DNA of 8,754 nucleotides from Candidatus Dormiibacterota bacterium (GCA_019236085.1 JAFAJR010000215.1:1-8754), one strand, 5' to 3'; positions 1-6,950 are shown, numbered from the stretch's first letter. Translations and numbers: made by a program. Notes: generated by a model from the letters alone, not told the origin.

Positions 1-24
1 CGCCGGATCTGGGCGCCGGAATGC

Positions 25-1563
25 CTATCGCCGTCGCTCCGGGTGTGCTCCATGTCCCGAAACTGACGGCCACAGCCGGGCGATGGCCGTCTCCACGATG
101 GCGCGCTCATCCCACGGCTCGGCGCCGGCGGCGGTGATGATCGAGCCCTCGTGGCCCTTGCCGGCAAATACCACGGTGTCGCCTGTACGGGCGTGACGGA
201 CGGCGAAGTCGATGGCCTGGCGGCGGTCCGGCACCACCACGACGTTCTCGCCGCGACGCCCGCCGGCGTCGGTTGCGCCGGCCGCGATCTCCTCCAAGAT
301 CCGTTCGCGGTCCTCGTCCCGCGGGTCCTCGTCGGTGATGATCGTGATGTCGGCCAGCACCGCCGCAGCGGCGCCCATCGCCGGACGTTTCTCCCGGTCG
401 CGCTCTCCGGCGGAGCCGAAGACGGCGATCAGCCGGCCGGTGGTTGCCGGGCGCAGCTCGCGAAGGACGGTCGCGAGCGATTCGGCGGTGTGCGCATAGT
501 CGACCACCACGCTGAACGGCTGGCCGAGGTCCACCGACTCCATGCGGCCCGGGACCCGCTGCAGGGCGGCGACGCCACTCGCCGCCTGCTCCAGGGTGAC
601 GCCAGTGGCGCAGGCCGCGGCCATGGCTGCCAGCGCGTTGGCCACGTTGAACCGGCCACCCAGTTTCAGCTGCACCTCGGCGCCGCCCCACGGGGTGGTG
701 GCGGCAAAGCGGATGCCGCCGGGTTCGGCCCTGACCGCGTCAGCTGTGAGGTCGGCGCCCACGGCGGGGTCGATGCTGTAGGTGATGCGCTGCGCCACCG
801 GGACTGCCGCGAGGCTGGGATAGCCGAAGTCGTCGGTTGCGTCGAGCACAGCCACCCCGTCGCTGCGTCCGCTCACCATCTCAACGAGCCGCCGTTTGGC
901 GGCCAGGTAGGCGTCACGGCTGCCGTGCAGCTCCAGGTGCTCCGACGTGATCCGGGTGTACACGGCGACGCGGTACGCGACGCCGTCGACGCGGTGCAGC
1001 TCCAGGGCGTGCGACGAGGTCTCGAGCGCGACGTGACTAACGCCGGTATCGCGCAGCGACGCCAGGTGGCGCTGCAGCTCGGGCGCCTCCAGCGTTGTCT
1101 GGCGGCTCTCGTTGGCGACGACATCGTCGCCGGTGCGCCAGTCCACTGTGGTCAGTGACGCTGCGCGCAGCCCCCCGGCGCGCCATGCGGACCACAGCAT
1201 CGTCGTCGTGGTCGTCTTTCCGTCGGTGCCCGTGACGCCTGCGACGAGCATCTCGCGTGAGGGGTTGTCGAAGAACGCACAGGCCAGCGCTGCAAGTGCG
1301 ACCCGCGAGTTGGGGACGACTATGTCGAGAACTGAGCCGGTGTCGAGGGGATGCTCGCTGACCACGGCGACAGCACCGCGTGCCACGGCGGCGGCGGCGT
1401 AGTCGTGGCCGTCGACGTGGAACCCCGGAACGGCGACGAACAGCGACCCGGGACCGCAGGAGCGCGAATCGCAGGTGACCTCGGTGACCACTGCGTCCGA
1501 CGGAGAGGCGGGCAGGCCCGCTGCCTGCAGCAGCGCCGCAAGCCGCACCTCGCGCCGGCTCAT
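25..1563 (-). CDS. murE: MurE-type UDP-MurNAc-tripeptide synthetase
   Basis: Cytoplasmic Mur ligase of 512 residues, full length for the family. It adds the third stem-peptide amino acid to UDP-MurNAc-L-Ala-D-Glu using ATP. Visible motifs: P-loop GTDGKTTT (112-119), ETSSHAL (181-187), EHLELHG (209-214 region), the lysine expected to be carbamylated (K223 in AAKRRL), DYAHT (355-359), FGSAGERDREKRP (382-393 region) and GKGHE (468-472). All three Mur ligase domains are present. The amino-acid specificity site, DNPR in meso-DAP enzymes, reads EDPR (412-415), so the added residue (DAP, lysine or ornithine) cannot be stated. The Asn usual before the DHLDYHG-like segment is Arg (YTRITSEHL). I chose the ATG at 1563 because the protein aligns from there; the frame stays open upstream to 1959 but that part is a shadow of the phosphatase gene. 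It begins 10 bp after the sixA-like stop, as last visible gene of the operon. No strong Shine-Dalgarno is seen, so coupling is likely. Confidence 0.93.
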   Translation of the reverse strand: MSRREVRLAALLQAAGLPASPSDAVVTEVTCDSRSCGPGSLFVAVPGFHVDGHDYAAAAVARGAVAVVSEHPLDTGSVLDIVVPNSRVALAALACAFFDNPSREMLVAGVTGTDGKTTTTTMLWSAWRAGGLRAASLTTVDWRTGDDVVANESRQTTLEAPELQRHLASLRDTGVSHVALETSSHALELHRVDGVAYRVAVYTRITSEHLELHGSRDAYLAAKRRLVEMVSGRSDGVAVLDATDDFGYPSLAAVPVAQRITYSIDPAVGADLTADAVRAEPGGIRFAATTPWGGAEVQLKLGGRFNVANALAAMAAACATGVTLEQAASGVAALQRVPGRMESVDLGQPFSVVVDYAHTAESLATVLRELRPATTGRLIAVFGSAGERDREKRPAMGAAAAVLADITIITDEDPRDEDRERILEEIAAGATDAGGRRGENVVVVPDRRQAIDFAVRHARTGDTVVFAGKGHEGSIITAAGAEPWDERAIVETAIARLWPSVSGHGAHPERRR

Positions 1564-1573
1564 CCAGCGTCGC

Positions 1574-2047
1574 TCAGGCGGCGGCCGGGAGGTAGGTCGC
1601 CCGCAGCCAGCGACCCGCGTCGCGCTCCAGCACCCAGGTCGACCCCTTGCCCCATCGGATGTCTTTGGGCAGTACGCAACCGGCCGCGGCCGCAGCGTCG
1701 AGCAGCGCCGGGACCAGGTCGCCATGAGTGCACGCGGCGAGCGACACGCGGTCGAGCTTGGCCTCGAGCCAGGCCATGGTCTCGCCGGGGTCGGCGCCCT
1801 CCAGAAGCAATCGCGCGCGCTCGACGCGGAGTGCGCGCGCCGCAGCCAGCGGCTCCACCGTCTGGACGCAGCGCACCGCGGGGCTGGACCACACCTCGGT
1901 GAACGGGATCGCCGCCAGGAGGGCAACGAGCCCTTCGGCCTGGCGCCGGCCGCGCTCACTCAAAGGGCGTTCGACGTCGGGGGCTGCCCATGAGGCGCGG
2001 TCCCCTGCGTGGGCGTGGCGGATCAGGAGGAGGTGGCTCAGACCCAC
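1574..2047 (-). CDS. sixA: SixA-type phosphohistidine phosphatase (histidine phosphatase superfamily)
   Basis: A small single-domain cytoplasmic phosphatase of 157 residues, the usual SixA length. Members remove phosphate from phosphohistidine proteins (E. coli SixA acts on PTS/phosphorelay histidines), but other substrates are possible in this broad superfamily. Visible residues: the catalytic LIRHAHAG (8-15; R10, H11), RPLSERGRRQAEGL (27-40), SSPAVRCVQT (54-63; R59), an acidic residue at E83, and the second catalytic histidine in THGD (H108). The start is GTG at 2047, overlapping the end of the CHAD gene by 10 bp. No clear ribosome site precedes it, so translation probably depends on the upstream gene. 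CHAD and SixA genes are often neighbours in bacteria, which supports the call. Its place behind ppk1, whose enzyme carries a phosphohistidine intermediate, suggests but does not prove a link to polyphosphate synthesis. Confidence 0.88.
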   Translation of the reverse strand: MGLSHLLLIRHAHAGDRASWAAPDVERPLSERGRRQAEGLVALLAAIPFTEVWSSPAVRCVQTVEPLAAARALRVERARLLLEGADPGETMAWLEAKLDRVSLAACTHGDLVPALLDAAAAAGCVLPKDIRWGKGSTWVLERDAGRWLRATYLPAAA

Positions 2048-2961
2048 GAGTCCGGACGGCGGCGCCGGATGCGCCGCCAGACGTCCGGCCAGGCCTCCCG
2101 CTCCGTGGCGGCCTCGGCGCGCTGCATTGCCACGAGCTGGCCCACCGTCAGCGGGTCGCCGCGGCCCTGGGCCACCTGGCGCCGCAGCCAGTCCTCGGCC
2201 ACCACGGCGTCGTGCTGGCGGCCGAGCACGTCCTGCAGCTCGGCTATCTGCGCCGCCAGCGCCGACACCTGGGAGCGGGTCACCGGGGACACTGCGTCGA
2301 TCGCATACCGAGCGCGCTTGGCCAGGATCCGGATCTGGTGCAGCGCCGCGTCCTCGGGCTCGTCGGGAAGTGCTGCGATGTTCCGCTTCAAGCGGCGCCA
2401 GGCCTTGGTCGCTAGCGGCGGCAGGACATCGGCGCCCGGGGCCCGTGCAAGCGTGTTGCAGTGCGGCGACGTGGCGGCGGCCGCCAGGTCGGACAGCAGG
2501 CGGCCGTACCCGGCTGACTGCAACTCGGTGGAGAGCTCGGCGCGCGCTGCGTCACGTGCCGTTTCCAGCGCGGCGATCACCGGGGCGGCGCCGGGGCGGT
2601 CGGCCTCGGCGAGCCGGTCGACATCGCGGCGGATGCGCTCACCCAGCACGTCGGCGTCACGGGCCGCGCCGAGCAGGTCAGCGAGCTCGCTGAGGCGGTC
2701 CCGCAGGCCGTCCGCCCAGGCGCGGTCCAGGAGCGGACGGAAGGTGCGCAGGTCGCTGCGCAGCCGCCGGGTCGCGACCCGAGCCTGGTGCACACCTTCG
2801 GGGTCGCGGCCGTCGCGGATCACCGGGTCGTGGGCGACCAGCCGCTGCACCGACGCTGCCAGGGCATGGCGGATGACCTCGTCCGCCGTGGAGGTCCGCC
2901 CGGCCGGGACGACCTCGACGGTGGGGAGCCGCGTCGCCGGCCGGACCCGGACTGCCGTCAT
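2038..2961 (-). CDS. CHAD-domain protein, likely polyphosphate-binding
   Basis: A 307-residue protein made almost wholly of one CHAD domain, an all-helical fold with two internally related halves and conserved histidines and basic residues. First half motif: VHQARVATRRLRSDL (57-71; H58, R61, R65, R66, R68). Second half: LHQIRILAKRARYAID (207-222; H208, R211, K215, R216, R218), followed by LQDVLGRQHDA (242-252), also typical. Published work on CHAD proteins shows that the basic groove binds inorganic polyphosphate and can target proteins to polyP granules. No CYTH (triphosphatase) domain is fused here, so this is a stand-alone CHAD protein. The C-terminus ends in a basic patch, RRIRRRR. The ATG at 2961 overlaps the ppk1 stop as ATGA, strong evidence of coupling to ppk1. 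The role is inferred from domain plus neighbour: polyP binding, granule organisation or delivery to partner proteins. Confidence 0.92.
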   Translation of the reverse strand: MTAVRVRPATRLPTVEVVPAGRTSTADEVIRHALAASVQRLVAHDPVIRDGRDPEGVHQARVATRRLRSDLRTFRPLLDRAWADGLRDRLSELADLLGAARDADVLGERIRRDVDRLAEADRPGAAPVIAALETARDAARAELSTELQSAGYGRLLSDLAAAATSPHCNTLARAPGADVLPPLATKAWRRLKRNIAALPDEPEDAALHQIRILAKRARYAIDAVSPVTRSQVSALAAQIAELQDVLGRQHDAVVAEDWLRRQVAQGRGDPLTVGQLVAMQRAEAATEREAWPDVWRRIRRRRPDSWV

Positions 2962-5180
2962 GCCGTGGCGTGGGCCCGGCGGAGCGCCAGCTCCTGCAGG
3001 CGCTCCTGGGCGTCGGTCGGCTCAGAGCGCGGCTCGGCTTTCACCTTGTTCCAGGTGTCGTCGTGCAACTCGTAGGCGCGCAGGTTGTCGCTCAGCTCCA
3101 CGTCGATGATCTCGTCGAGACGCAGTCGCAGCTGGGGCGACGCCACCGGAAAGAGCACCTCCAGGCGCCGCTCCATGTTGCGCGGCATCAGGTCGGCAGA
3201 ACCGGCGAAGTACTTGGCGGCCGCGCCGTGGCCGAACCGGTAGATGCGCGAGTGCTCCAGGTAGCGGCCGACGATGGAACGCACCCGGATCCGCTCCGAC
3301 AGGCCGGGCACGCCGGGCCGCAGGCAGCAGATGCCCCGGACGATGAGGTCGATGGTGCAGCCGGCCTGCGACGCTCGGTACAGCGCGGCGATCATCGCCG
3401 GGTCGACCAGGCTGTTCACCTTGATGGTGATGTGTCCGTCGGGCCGCGACTGCTCGGCCACGAGGTCCAGCAGCGCGCTGCGCAGGGTGAGGGGCGCCAC
3501 CAGGATCCGGCGGTACTCGCGCTGCCGGCTGTAGCCGGTGAGCAGATTGAAGAGGTCTGACAGGTCCTCGCCGATCCCGGGGTCTGCCGTGAGCAAGCCG
3601 AGGTCCTCGTAGATGCGGGCCGTCTCCGGGTGGTAGTTGCCGGTGCCCAGGTGGGCGTAGCGCCGGATCCCAGTCTGTTCCTGGCGCACCACAAGCGTGA
3701 GCTTCGCGTGCGTTTTCAGGCCGACGATGCCGTAGACCACGTGCACCCCGGCGTCCTCCAGCAGCTGGGCCCAGGTGATGTTGGCCTGCTCGTCGAAGCG
3801 CGCCGTCAGCTCGATGAGCGCCACCACCTGCTTGCCCGCCGCGGCGGCGCCGATCAGCGAGCGGATGATCGGGGAAGTGTTGCCGCTGGTCCGGTAGAGA
3901 GTTTGCTTGATGGCCAGCACCCGGGGATCCCTGGCGGCCTGGGCCACGAACGCTTCGACGGTGCTCTCGAACGACTCATAGGGGTGCTGCACCAGCACGT
4001 CGCGGGACCGCAGGATGCGGAAGATGCTCGGCGGGCTCTCTCCCGGCGCCGCGGACAGCGCCGGGGGCGTCACCGGACGCCAGGGGGAGTACTTGAGGTC
4101 GCCACGGTCCAGCGCGTACAGGTCCCACAGGCCACCGAGGTCGAGGGGCCCCTCGATGGGATACACATCGTCGGCGTCCAGCTCCAGCTCGCGGACCAGG
4201 AGGTTGCGCACCTCATCGCCCATGTGCGAATCCGTCTCCAGCCGGACCGCCAGCGGCGAGCGGCGGCGCTGCTGCAGGATGGTCTGCACAGCCTCAAGGA
4301 GGTCTTCCGCCTCGTCGCCTTGCAGCTCGTAGTCGGCGTTGCGCGTGAGACGGAACGGATGTTGCGACACGATCTCCATCTGGGGAAAGAGATGGGAGAG
4401 GTGTGCCGCGATCACCTGCTCCAGCGGCACGAAACGGCGTCCGTCCGGGAGCGGCACGAATCGCTGCAGCAGCGGTGGCACCTTGATGCGCGCCACATGC
4501 GTGGTGCCGTCGTCCGAGTCGCCGACGACCACAGCGAGATTGAGCGAGAGGTTGCTGATGTAGGGGAAGGGGTGCGCCGGGTCCACCGCCAGCGGCGTGA
4601 GCACCGGGAAGATGGTGTCGCTGAACACGGCTGACAGCGCGCTGCGGTCTTCGTCGTCCAACGTCGAGAACTCGGTGATGTCGATGCCTTCGCGCCGCAG
4701 GGCGACACGGACATCGTCGATGAAGCATCGCGACTGCCTGGCCACCATTTCACGCACGCGCTGGGTGACTGCGCGCAGCAACTCGCGTGACGACATGCCG
4801 TCGGCGGAGCGCTGCTCCACGCCGAGAGCAATCTGCTGCTTGAGCCCGCCAACGCGGACCTGGAAGAACTCGTCAAGGTTCCGGCTGAAGATGGCAAGAA
4901 AGCGCACGCGCTCGAGCAGGGGAAGGCTGGGATCCTCGGCCAGCGCCAGCACCCGGGCGTTGAAATCCAGCCAGCTCAGGTCGCGGTTGATGAGTGTCTC
5001 AGGGCCGCTGGATACCTCCTGGACGGCGAGCACGGGCCGCTCGTGCGGCAGCACGGTCCCGGCCAGGTGCGGTCCCGATTCGAGGTCGTCGTCGCCCAAG
5101 CGTGCGTGCCTCGCTGTCAACGTCGATCCCCAGCGAGGCACGACGGCACGGCGCCGCGGCGCAACCTGCTCACCCACCAC
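2958..5180 (-). CDS. ppk1: Polyphosphate kinase 1
   Basis: PPK1 reversibly transfers the gamma phosphate of ATP to growing polyphosphate chains. The 740 residues cover all four domains: N-terminal LINRDLSWLDFNARVL (63-78) and FLAIFSRNLDEFFQVRV (94-110); head domain; then two phospholipase-D-like catalytic domains. The autophosphorylated histidine is H491 in GLKTHAKLTLV, and H510 in AHLGTGNY lies 19 residues later, the same gap as E. coli H435/H454. The second catalytic domain has RYLEHSRIY (H643) and GSADLMPRNMERRLEV (660-675). The start is uncertain. GTG codons lie at 5180, 5177, 5141, 5054 and 5033, no ATG exists before the conserved region, and none has a clear Shine-Dalgarno. The first 45-55 residues are Arg-rich and not conserved in PPK1, so the true start may be 5054 or 5033. 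It is the first gene of the operon, sharing ATGA with the CHAD gene, and diverges from ppx. Confidence 0.96.
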   Translation of the reverse strand: MVGEQVAPRRRAVVPRWGSTLTARHARLGDDDLESGPHLAGTVLPHERPVLAVQEVSSGPETLINRDLSWLDFNARVLALAEDPSLPLLERVRFLAIFSRNLDEFFQVRVGGLKQQIALGVEQRSADGMSSRELLRAVTQRVREMVARQSRCFIDDVRVALRREGIDITEFSTLDDEDRSALSAVFSDTIFPVLTPLAVDPAHPFPYISNLSLNLAVVVGDSDDGTTHVARIKVPPLLQRFVPLPDGRRFVPLEQVIAAHLSHLFPQMEIVSQHPFRLTRNADYELQGDEAEDLLEAVQTILQQRRRSPLAVRLETDSHMGDEVRNLLVRELELDADDVYPIEGPLDLGGLWDLYALDRGDLKYSPWRPVTPPALSAAPGESPPSIFRILRSRDVLVQHPYESFESTVEAFVAQAARDPRVLAIKQTLYRTSGNTSPIIRSLIGAAAAGKQVVALIELTARFDEQANITWAQLLEDAGVHVVYGIVGLKTHAKLTLVVRQEQTGIRRYAHLGTGNYHPETARIYEDLGLLTADPGIGEDLSDLFNLLTGYSRQREYRRILVAPLTLRSALLDLVAEQSRPDGHITIKVNSLVDPAMIAALYRASQAGCTIDLIVRGICCLRPGVPGLSERIRVRSIVGRYLEHSRIYRFGHGAAAKYFAGSADLMPRNMERRLEVLFPVASPQLRLRLDEIIDVELSDNLRAYELHDDTWNKVKAEPRSEPTDAQERLQELALRRAHATA

Positions 5181-5184
5181 GCTG

Positions 5185-5214
5185 AGCGTAGCCGGGCGGT
5201 GGCGGCACTTTCCA
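5185..5214 (-). promoter_or_regulatory. Possible promoter for the ppk1 operon
   Basis: On the minus strand TGGAAA (5214-5209, 4 of 6 matches to TTGACA) is followed by an 18-base spacer and TACGCT (5190-5185), which fits the loose TAnnnT -10 pattern. A start about 7 bases later would fall at the GTG pair 5180/5177, giving a nearly leaderless message. This would fit the lack of a ribosome site there. The match is weak and no expression evidence exists. Confidence 0.25.
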
Positions 5215-5229
5215 CAGGCTCCACGCGCT

Positions 5230-5269
5230 CCAACGGGATCTTAACCACTCCGTTAACACATTCTTCATC
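5230..5269. promoter_or_regulatory. Pho-box-like direct repeats between ppk1 and ppx
   Basis: Three to four hexamers recur at 11-12 base steps: CCAACG (5230), TTAACC (5241), TTAACA (5253) and TTCATC (5264). The first is degenerate. Phosphate-response regulators of the PhoB/PhoP family bind direct repeats with this helical-turn spacing; the Bacillus form is TTAACA-like. The block lies midway between the two divergent genes, about 30 bases upstream of the rightward -35 area and about 27 bases from the leftward one. PolyP genes are often part of the phosphate regulon, which makes the reading plausible. It is also locally A/T-rich against G+C-rich flanks. The regulator is not in the window. Confidence 0.35.
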
Positions 5270-5290
5270 AGTGGACGCCGCTGCCACGGT

Positions 5291-5307
5291 ATCTCCCTTT
5301 TGGAGAT
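5291..5307. promoter_or_regulatory. Perfect inverted repeat, candidate operator
   Basis: ATCTCC (5291-5296) and GGAGAT (5302-5307) form a perfect 6-bp inverted repeat around CTTTT. It covers the place where the -35 of the rightward promoter should be, so a dimeric regulator bound here would control ppx access. The short AT-containing arms and lack of a following T-tract argue against a terminator. No regulator family can be named. Confidence 0.4.
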
Positions 5308-5325
5308 CCTGCACCGCCCTATACT
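5298..5325 (+). promoter_or_regulatory. Promoter of the ppx-family gene
   Basis: TATACT at 5320-5325 is a strong -10 match (5 of 6 to TATAAT). The -35 region (TTTTGGA around 5298-5304) is poor, which suits a promoter that needs an activator, and overlaps the ATCTCC/GGAGAT dyad. Initiation would fall near 5332, leaving a leader of about 27 bases before the ATG at 5359. Confidence 0.55.
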
Positions 5326-5344
5326 GACTGAGGACCCCGTATGC

Positions 5345-5350
5345 GAGGAA
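5345..5350 (+). promoter_or_regulatory. Ribosome binding site of the ppx-family gene
   Basis: GAGGAA lies 8 bases before the ATG at 5359 and supports that start. It sits inside a five-codon reading frame (5341-5358, MRGNV then TGA) whose stop directly abuts the ppx ATG. Confidence 0.6.
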
Positions 5351-5358
5351 ATGTCTGA

Positions 5359-6888
5359 ATGACTGCGCAGCCGCTCGCGGTCATCGACATCGGTTCGAAC
5401 TCCGGCCGGATCATCGTGGTGCGACTCACCACCGGTGGCCACCTCGAGATCCTCTCGGACGCTCGGACCTCGTTGCGGCTGATGCGCGACATCGAGGCTG
5501 ATGGACGCCTGAGCGCCGCAGCGGAACAGCGAACGCTGGAGGCGTTGCAGGACTTCATGGCGGTGGCCGGCGGTGCCGGTGCCAGGCGCACAGTTGCGCT
5601 GGCCACGTCCGCGGTCCGCGAGGCTGAGAATGGGGCGGCGTTCGTGCAGCGGCTGCGGCACAGCACTGGGCTGGACATCCGCATCATCAGCGGCGACGAG
5701 GAGGCCAGGCTGGCGTTCATCGGCGCGGTGAACGGCCTGCCGGTTGAGCACGGCGTGTTGGTGGATGTCGGCGGCGGCAGCCTGGAAGTGCTGCGCTTTC
5801 GTTCACGGCGCCCCGTCACCACGTGGTCGCTGCCACTCGGCGCGCTGCGGCTGTCCGACATGTTTCTGCGCTCCGATCCGCCGCGGCAGAGCGAGGTGGC
5901 GGCGCTGCAGGAGCACGTCACCAGGGCCCTGCATGCTGCAGGCATCGCGCACATCGGCAGCGACGAGTACGTGGTCGGCACCGGCGGCACCATTCGCAAC
6001 CTCGCCAAGATGCACCGCTCGACGATCGAGTACCCCATCCCACGCCTGCATGGCTACATGCTCGGCAGGAAAGGGCTGCGAGAGCTGGTCGGCAGGATCG
6101 CCACACGCCGCCTGTCACGCCGGGCGATGCTGCCCGGGCTGTCGTCGGACCGTGCCGACTCGATCGCCGGCGGAGCGCTGGTGGTGCAGACGGTGCTCGA
6201 CGTGCTGGGCGCGCCGGAGCTCGTCGTGTCGGGCCAGGGACTTCGCGAAGGCGTCATCTACGAGCAGTTCGCCGGCGCGCTGCAGTCGACTGCTGCGGTG
6301 CGGCGCGCCTCCATCAACGCCATCGCAGCGCGCTTCACCAGCTGGGATGCAGAGCGGGCGCGGCGGCGGGCGCGCATGGCCCGTGCCCTGTGGGAGGTGA
6401 TGCTCCCGGACGCCGACCCCGAGGTGTGTGAAGCGCTGGAGCACGCCGCGACGATGCTGGATGTGGGGCGGAGTGTGGACTACTACCGGCGCTGGGACCA
6501 CGCGGCGGAGATCGTGGTCTCTGCTGACCTGCACGGCTTCACCCATCGCAGCATCGCGCTCATCGCAGCACTCATCGTCCGCGCCGGCAAGGGCCGCGCC
6601 GGGCTCGACCCGTACAGCGCTCTGTGCTCGGCGTCGGACCGTCGGGTGCTCAACCGGGCCGCTGTTCTGCTGGCGCTCGCCGACGAGGTGGAGCGCCGCA
6701 TGCCGCGCGGCACCCCGGTGGCGGTCGAGCGGGAGGATGCTCGCAAGAATGTCGTGCTGACCCTCCCGGTTCCCCACGAATGGATGCCCGCTGACCTGCA
6801 GTCCCGCTTCGCCAGAGTCTTCGGGCGCGAGCTCTCTTTGGAGCCGCACAACGGCGACCGGCAGGTGCGAGCCGGTGTCGGTGTTTAA
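5359..6888 (+). CDS. Ppx/GppA-family exopolyphosphatase or guanosine pentaphosphatase
   Basis: A 509-residue member of the ASKHA-fold Ppx/GppA family. These cytoplasmic enzymes release phosphate from polyphosphate ends, convert pppGpp to ppGpp, or both; sequence alone does not separate the two, but the neighbouring ppk1 favours polyP. N-terminal motifs: IDIGSNSGRIIV (9-20), LATSAVREAENG (81-92), SGDEEARLAFIGA (111-123, with the expected catalytic Glu at 114/115), VDVGGGSLEV (135-144), GTGGTIRNLAKM (207-218) and SGQGLREGVIYE (291-302). From about 315 the helical HD-like C-terminal domain follows. There the usual HD dyad reads LD (MLDVG, 366-370), while GFTHRSIALIA (393-403) is kept. The C-terminal domain therefore probably binds rather than cuts. 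The ATG is supported by GAGGAA and an upstream TATACT. It is divergent from ppk1, so synthesis and breakdown genes share one control region, and the repeat protein follows 68 bp downstream. Confidence 0.9.
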   Translation: MTAQPLAVIDIGSNSGRIIVVRLTTGGHLEILSDARTSLRLMRDIEADGRLSAAAEQRTLEALQDFMAVAGGAGARRTVALATSAVREAENGAAFVQRLRHSTGLDIRIISGDEEARLAFIGAVNGLPVEHGVLVDVGGGSLEVLRFRSRRPVTTWSLPLGALRLSDMFLRSDPPRQSEVAALQEHVTRALHAAGIAHIGSDEYVVGTGGTIRNLAKMHRSTIEYPIPRLHGYMLGRKGLRELVGRIATRRLSRRAMLPGLSSDRADSIAGGALVVQTVLDVLGAPELVVSGQGLREGVIYEQFAGALQSTAAVRRASINAIAARFTSWDAERARRRARMARALWEVMLPDADPEVCEALEHAATMLDVGRSVDYYRRWDHAAEIVVSADLHGFTHRSIALIAALIVRAGKGRAGLDPYSALCSASDRRVLNRAAVLLALADEVERRMPRGTPVAVEREDARKNVVLTLPVPHEWMPADLQSRFARVFGRELSLEPHNGDRQVRAGVGV

Positions 6889-6945
6889 GAAATTGAGAAC
6901 AAACCAGGCACCGATGTGCTACACAGCGAGAAACCATCACAACGC

Positions 6946-6950
6946 GGAGG
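6946..6950 (+). promoter_or_regulatory. Strong Shine-Dalgarno of the repeat protein
   Basis: GGAGG sits 6 bases before the ATG at 6957, the best ribosome site in the window. It fixes the start and suggests high translation, as expected of an abundant nucleoid- or granule-binding protein. The 68-bp gap before this gene shows no convincing terminator or promoter, so it may be cotranscribed with ppx. Confidence 0.7.

Noticed and set aside
1..53. Possible start of a next minus-strand gene at ATG 53, open to the left edge and overlapping the murE end
   Set aside because: Only 17 codons are visible (beginning MEHTRSDGDRHSGAQ), with no clear ribosome site and no recognisable domain. The 24 bases beyond the murE stop are too few to judge.
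151..1158. Plus-strand open frame of 335 codons antisense to murE
   Set aside because: It lies wholly across a MurE with intact motifs, and its translation shows no recognisable domain. Long antisense frames are expected in G+C-rich genes.
1564..1959. Upstream extension of the murE frame to 1959
   Set aside because: The extra 132 residues are Arg/Ser/Pro-rich with no MurE similarity and overlap the sixA-like gene in another frame. MurE homology begins at the ATG at 1563.
1728..3109. Plus-strand open frames of 321 and 366 codons over sixA and the CHAD gene
   Set aside because: Composition is Arg/Ser/Ala-rich shadow sequence, and the opposite strand has two clear domain proteins.
3630..4634. 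Plus-strand open frame of 334 codons inside ppk1
   Set aside because: Antisense to the catalytic part of PPK1, with no domain and no ribosome site.
5115..5120. TTGACA on the minus strand as a ppk1 -35 box
   Set aside because: The bases 17 positions on read GGGCGA, not a -10 box, and the site lies inside the apparent coding frame.
6115..6849. Minus-strand open frame of 244 codons antisense to the ppx gene
   Set aside because: It mirrors the HD-like region of Ppx/GppA and shows no independent motif.
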